DNA of 13,930 bases from JAKAWQ01 sp035549615 (GTDB lineage: Bacteria > Pseudomonadota > Alphaproteobacteria > Acetobacterales > Acetobacteraceae). A model generated the notes under the pieces. It had not been told where the DNA came from. It did no database searches and saw nothing but the letters and a program-made list of their open reading frames with translations. The stretch spans positions 1 to 13,930 of the forward strand of contig DASZQO010000155.1 in NCBI GenBank assembly GCA_035549615.1, given 5' to 3'. Shown piece by piece: positions 12,960 to 13,930 of the stretch (its first letter is position 1; every line of letters starts with the position of its first letter). Both the position numbers and the translations under genes were made by a program.

Positions 12960-13838
12960 GAAAAGCTGATCGTCACGGTCACCTGCGATTCGACGATGTC
13001 CTATCCGGGCAATCCGTCCAATCCCACGCCCAAGGGATGGAATGTCGTCGCCGATGAATATGTGCGCTCGGTCAATGCCGGCGCCTCCATTTGTCATCTG
13101 CACGGGCCATACACGGTCGATGCGGAAATTCAGGCCGATGGCACCAGGCTTTCCGATCTCGAAATCCCTGGCTGGGGCGGCCTGCGCGATGCCATCCTCG
13201 ATCGCTGCGACGCGGTCATTCAATATGGCATTGCGAATGGCCGCTTTCCGCAGCGCAAGGCGCTGATGCATGCTTATCGGCCGGATATGATCTCCGTCTG
13301 CTTCAACGCCCACGACGAATGTTTCAACTATGAACCGGGCAGAACCCCCGTGGAGCTTTACGGCCTCCACAACCGGGCCGAGCTCGCGGAATATGTACAG
13401 GTCACGCGCGCGCTCGGGGTGAAGATGGAGATCGAGGCATTTCACTACGGCGGTGTGTGGAACGCTCTGCGCATGATCGAGACGGAGAACATGGATCCCG
13501 CCGTCTGGGTGACCTTCTTCCTCGGCTGGCGGGGTGGCTGCTGGACCCCGCCGACAGTCAAGGCATTGCTCTTCATGCACGACCATCTGCCCGGCGGCTT
13601 CAAATACAACACCAGTGTCATGGATCCCGAACATGCATGGACGGTACTGGCAGCAGCGATCATGATGGGCGGCCATGTCCGCGTCGGCATGGAAGACAAT
13701 CCCTTCCTCACGCCGGGCGAGTATGCCCGGAGCAATGCCGAGCTGGTCGACAAGGTGATACGCATCGCTCGTGAGATCGGCCGTGAAATCGCAACCCCGG
13801 ATGAGGCGCGCGCCATCCTCGGGATCGGCAGGCACTAG
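12957..13838 (+). CDS. BKACE-family (DUF849) beta-keto-acid cleavage enzyme
   Basis: 293 residues, the size of 3-keto-5-aminohexanoate cleavage enzyme (Kce). Family chemistry: a beta-keto acid reacts with acetyl-CoA to give an acetoacetate-type product and a new acyl-CoA, using Zn. Zn ligands appear as His47 and His49 (CHLHG) and Glu246 in VRVGMEDNPF; Arg242 and Asp247 match the conserved Kce Arg and Asp. FFLGWRGG (187-194) and the C-terminal SNAELVDKVIRIAREIGREIATPDEARAIL are typical. Differences: after HLH the usual Arg is Pro (HLHGP), the loop that follows is longer, and the N-terminal ITGAE region of Kce is TCDSTMSYPGNP. These are substrate-pocket regions, so the keto acid is likely unlike those characterised. 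It is the last complete gene of the plus-strand operon. Confidence 0.88.
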   Translation: MEKLIVTVTCDSTMSYPGNPSNPTPKGWNVVADEYVRSVNAGASICHLHGPYTVDAEIQADGTRLSDLEIPGWGGLRDAILDRCDAVIQYGIANGRFPQRKALMHAYRPDMISVCFNAHDECFNYEPGRTPVELYGLHNRAELAEYVQVTRALGVKMEIEAFHYGGVWNALRMIETENMDPAVWVTFFLGWRGGCWTPPTVKALLFMHDHLPGGFKYNTSVMDPEHAWTVLAAAIMMGGHVRVGMEDNPFLTPGEYARSNAELVDKVIRIAREIGREIATPDEARAILGIGRH

Positions 13839-13930
13839 TGTCCCGACCGGAACGTTTTGGGTCATGGGGAGGCGTCGCAGATCGGGACATGCGCCGTTAT
13901 TTTCCGTGGCCTGCTGATCCCTGCCGTGGG
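13838..13930 (+). CDS. Possible start of a further operon gene, cut by the window end
   Basis: A GTG at 13838 shares one base with the BKACE stop TAG and opens a frame of 31 codons with no stop up to the window end (begins VSRPERFGSWGG; an internal ATG is at 13889). GGCAGG lies a few nt upstream. The one-base overlap fits the tight packing of this operon. No family is recognised from so short a piece, and codon choice is mixed. Alternatively this is non-coding: TGTCCCGA (13839-13846) and TCGGGACA (13882-13889) form an 8-bp inverted repeat here, which could be a terminator stem base or an element end. Confidence 0.35.
   Translation, partial: MSRPERFGSWGGVADRDMRRYFPWPADPCRG
13839..13889. repeat. 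8-bp inverted repeat at the right edge
   Basis: TGTCCCGA (13839-13846) and TCGGGACA (13882-13889), exact reverse complements 35 nt apart, immediately after the BKACE stop codon. No U-tract follows. Function unknown. Confidence 0.45.

Noticed and set aside
11519..12982. 487-codon minus-strand frame
   Set aside because: Mirror of the isomerase and Ldh2 genes, very rich in Arg/Gly/His, no motif; a shadow.
12780..13865. 361-codon minus-strand frame
   Set aside because: Mirror of the BKACE gene with no family resemblance.

Overview
The window is G+C-rich, with G/C favoured at third codon positions. Most genes have good Shine-Dalgarno sites, and the gene families are typical of Alphaproteobacteria (my guess is a rhizobial or acetobacterial lineage; the lineage is inferred from style, not from a marker gene). 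There are no rRNA or tRNA genes, no CRISPR array and no recognisable transposase. The content is an accessory carbohydrate or hydroxy-acid catabolic island with two complete ABC importers.

Layout. (1) 25-2057: an FMN-dependent 2-hydroxy-acid dehydrogenase (minus strand) diverges from a TetR regulator with a WHG-type C-terminal domain. (2) 2206-5440, minus strand: importer 1, in the order binding protein, permease, single-domain ATPase, followed by a small secreted Thr-rich repeat protein overlapping the ATPase end. (3) 5441-5795: promoter region of importer 1 plus the intrinsic terminator of the next unit. (4) 5796-9925, minus strand: importer 2 (binding protein, permease, ATPase), then after a 264-nt gap rich in inverted repeats an HpcH/HpaI-type aldolase. 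(5) 9926-10093: divergent control region with a good sigma-70-like promoter for importer 2 and a 17-bp palindrome just downstream of its -10 box. (6) 10094-13838, plus strand: IclR regulator, xylose-isomerase-like TIM-barrel protein, Ldh2/MDG-type hydroxy-acid dehydrogenase and a BKACE (DUF849) beta-keto-acid cleavage enzyme, very tightly packed. A further ORF may begin at 13838 and run off the window.

How the genes could work together (inference): the two importers bring in one or two related polyhydroxylated compounds. The Ldh2 enzyme oxidises a 2-hydroxy acid to a 2-keto acid, the TIM-barrel protein isomerises it to a 3-keto acid (as OtnI does for 2-oxotetronate), and the BKACE enzyme cleaves the 3-keto acid with acetyl-CoA. 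No sugar kinase or decarboxylase is visible, so this would be a phosphorylation-free route. The HpcH/HpaI aldolase would offer a retro-aldol branch giving pyruvate plus an aldehyde. The IclR protein is the obvious local regulator. This combination is the best candidate in the window for an undescribed pathway; the substrate cannot be read from the sequence.
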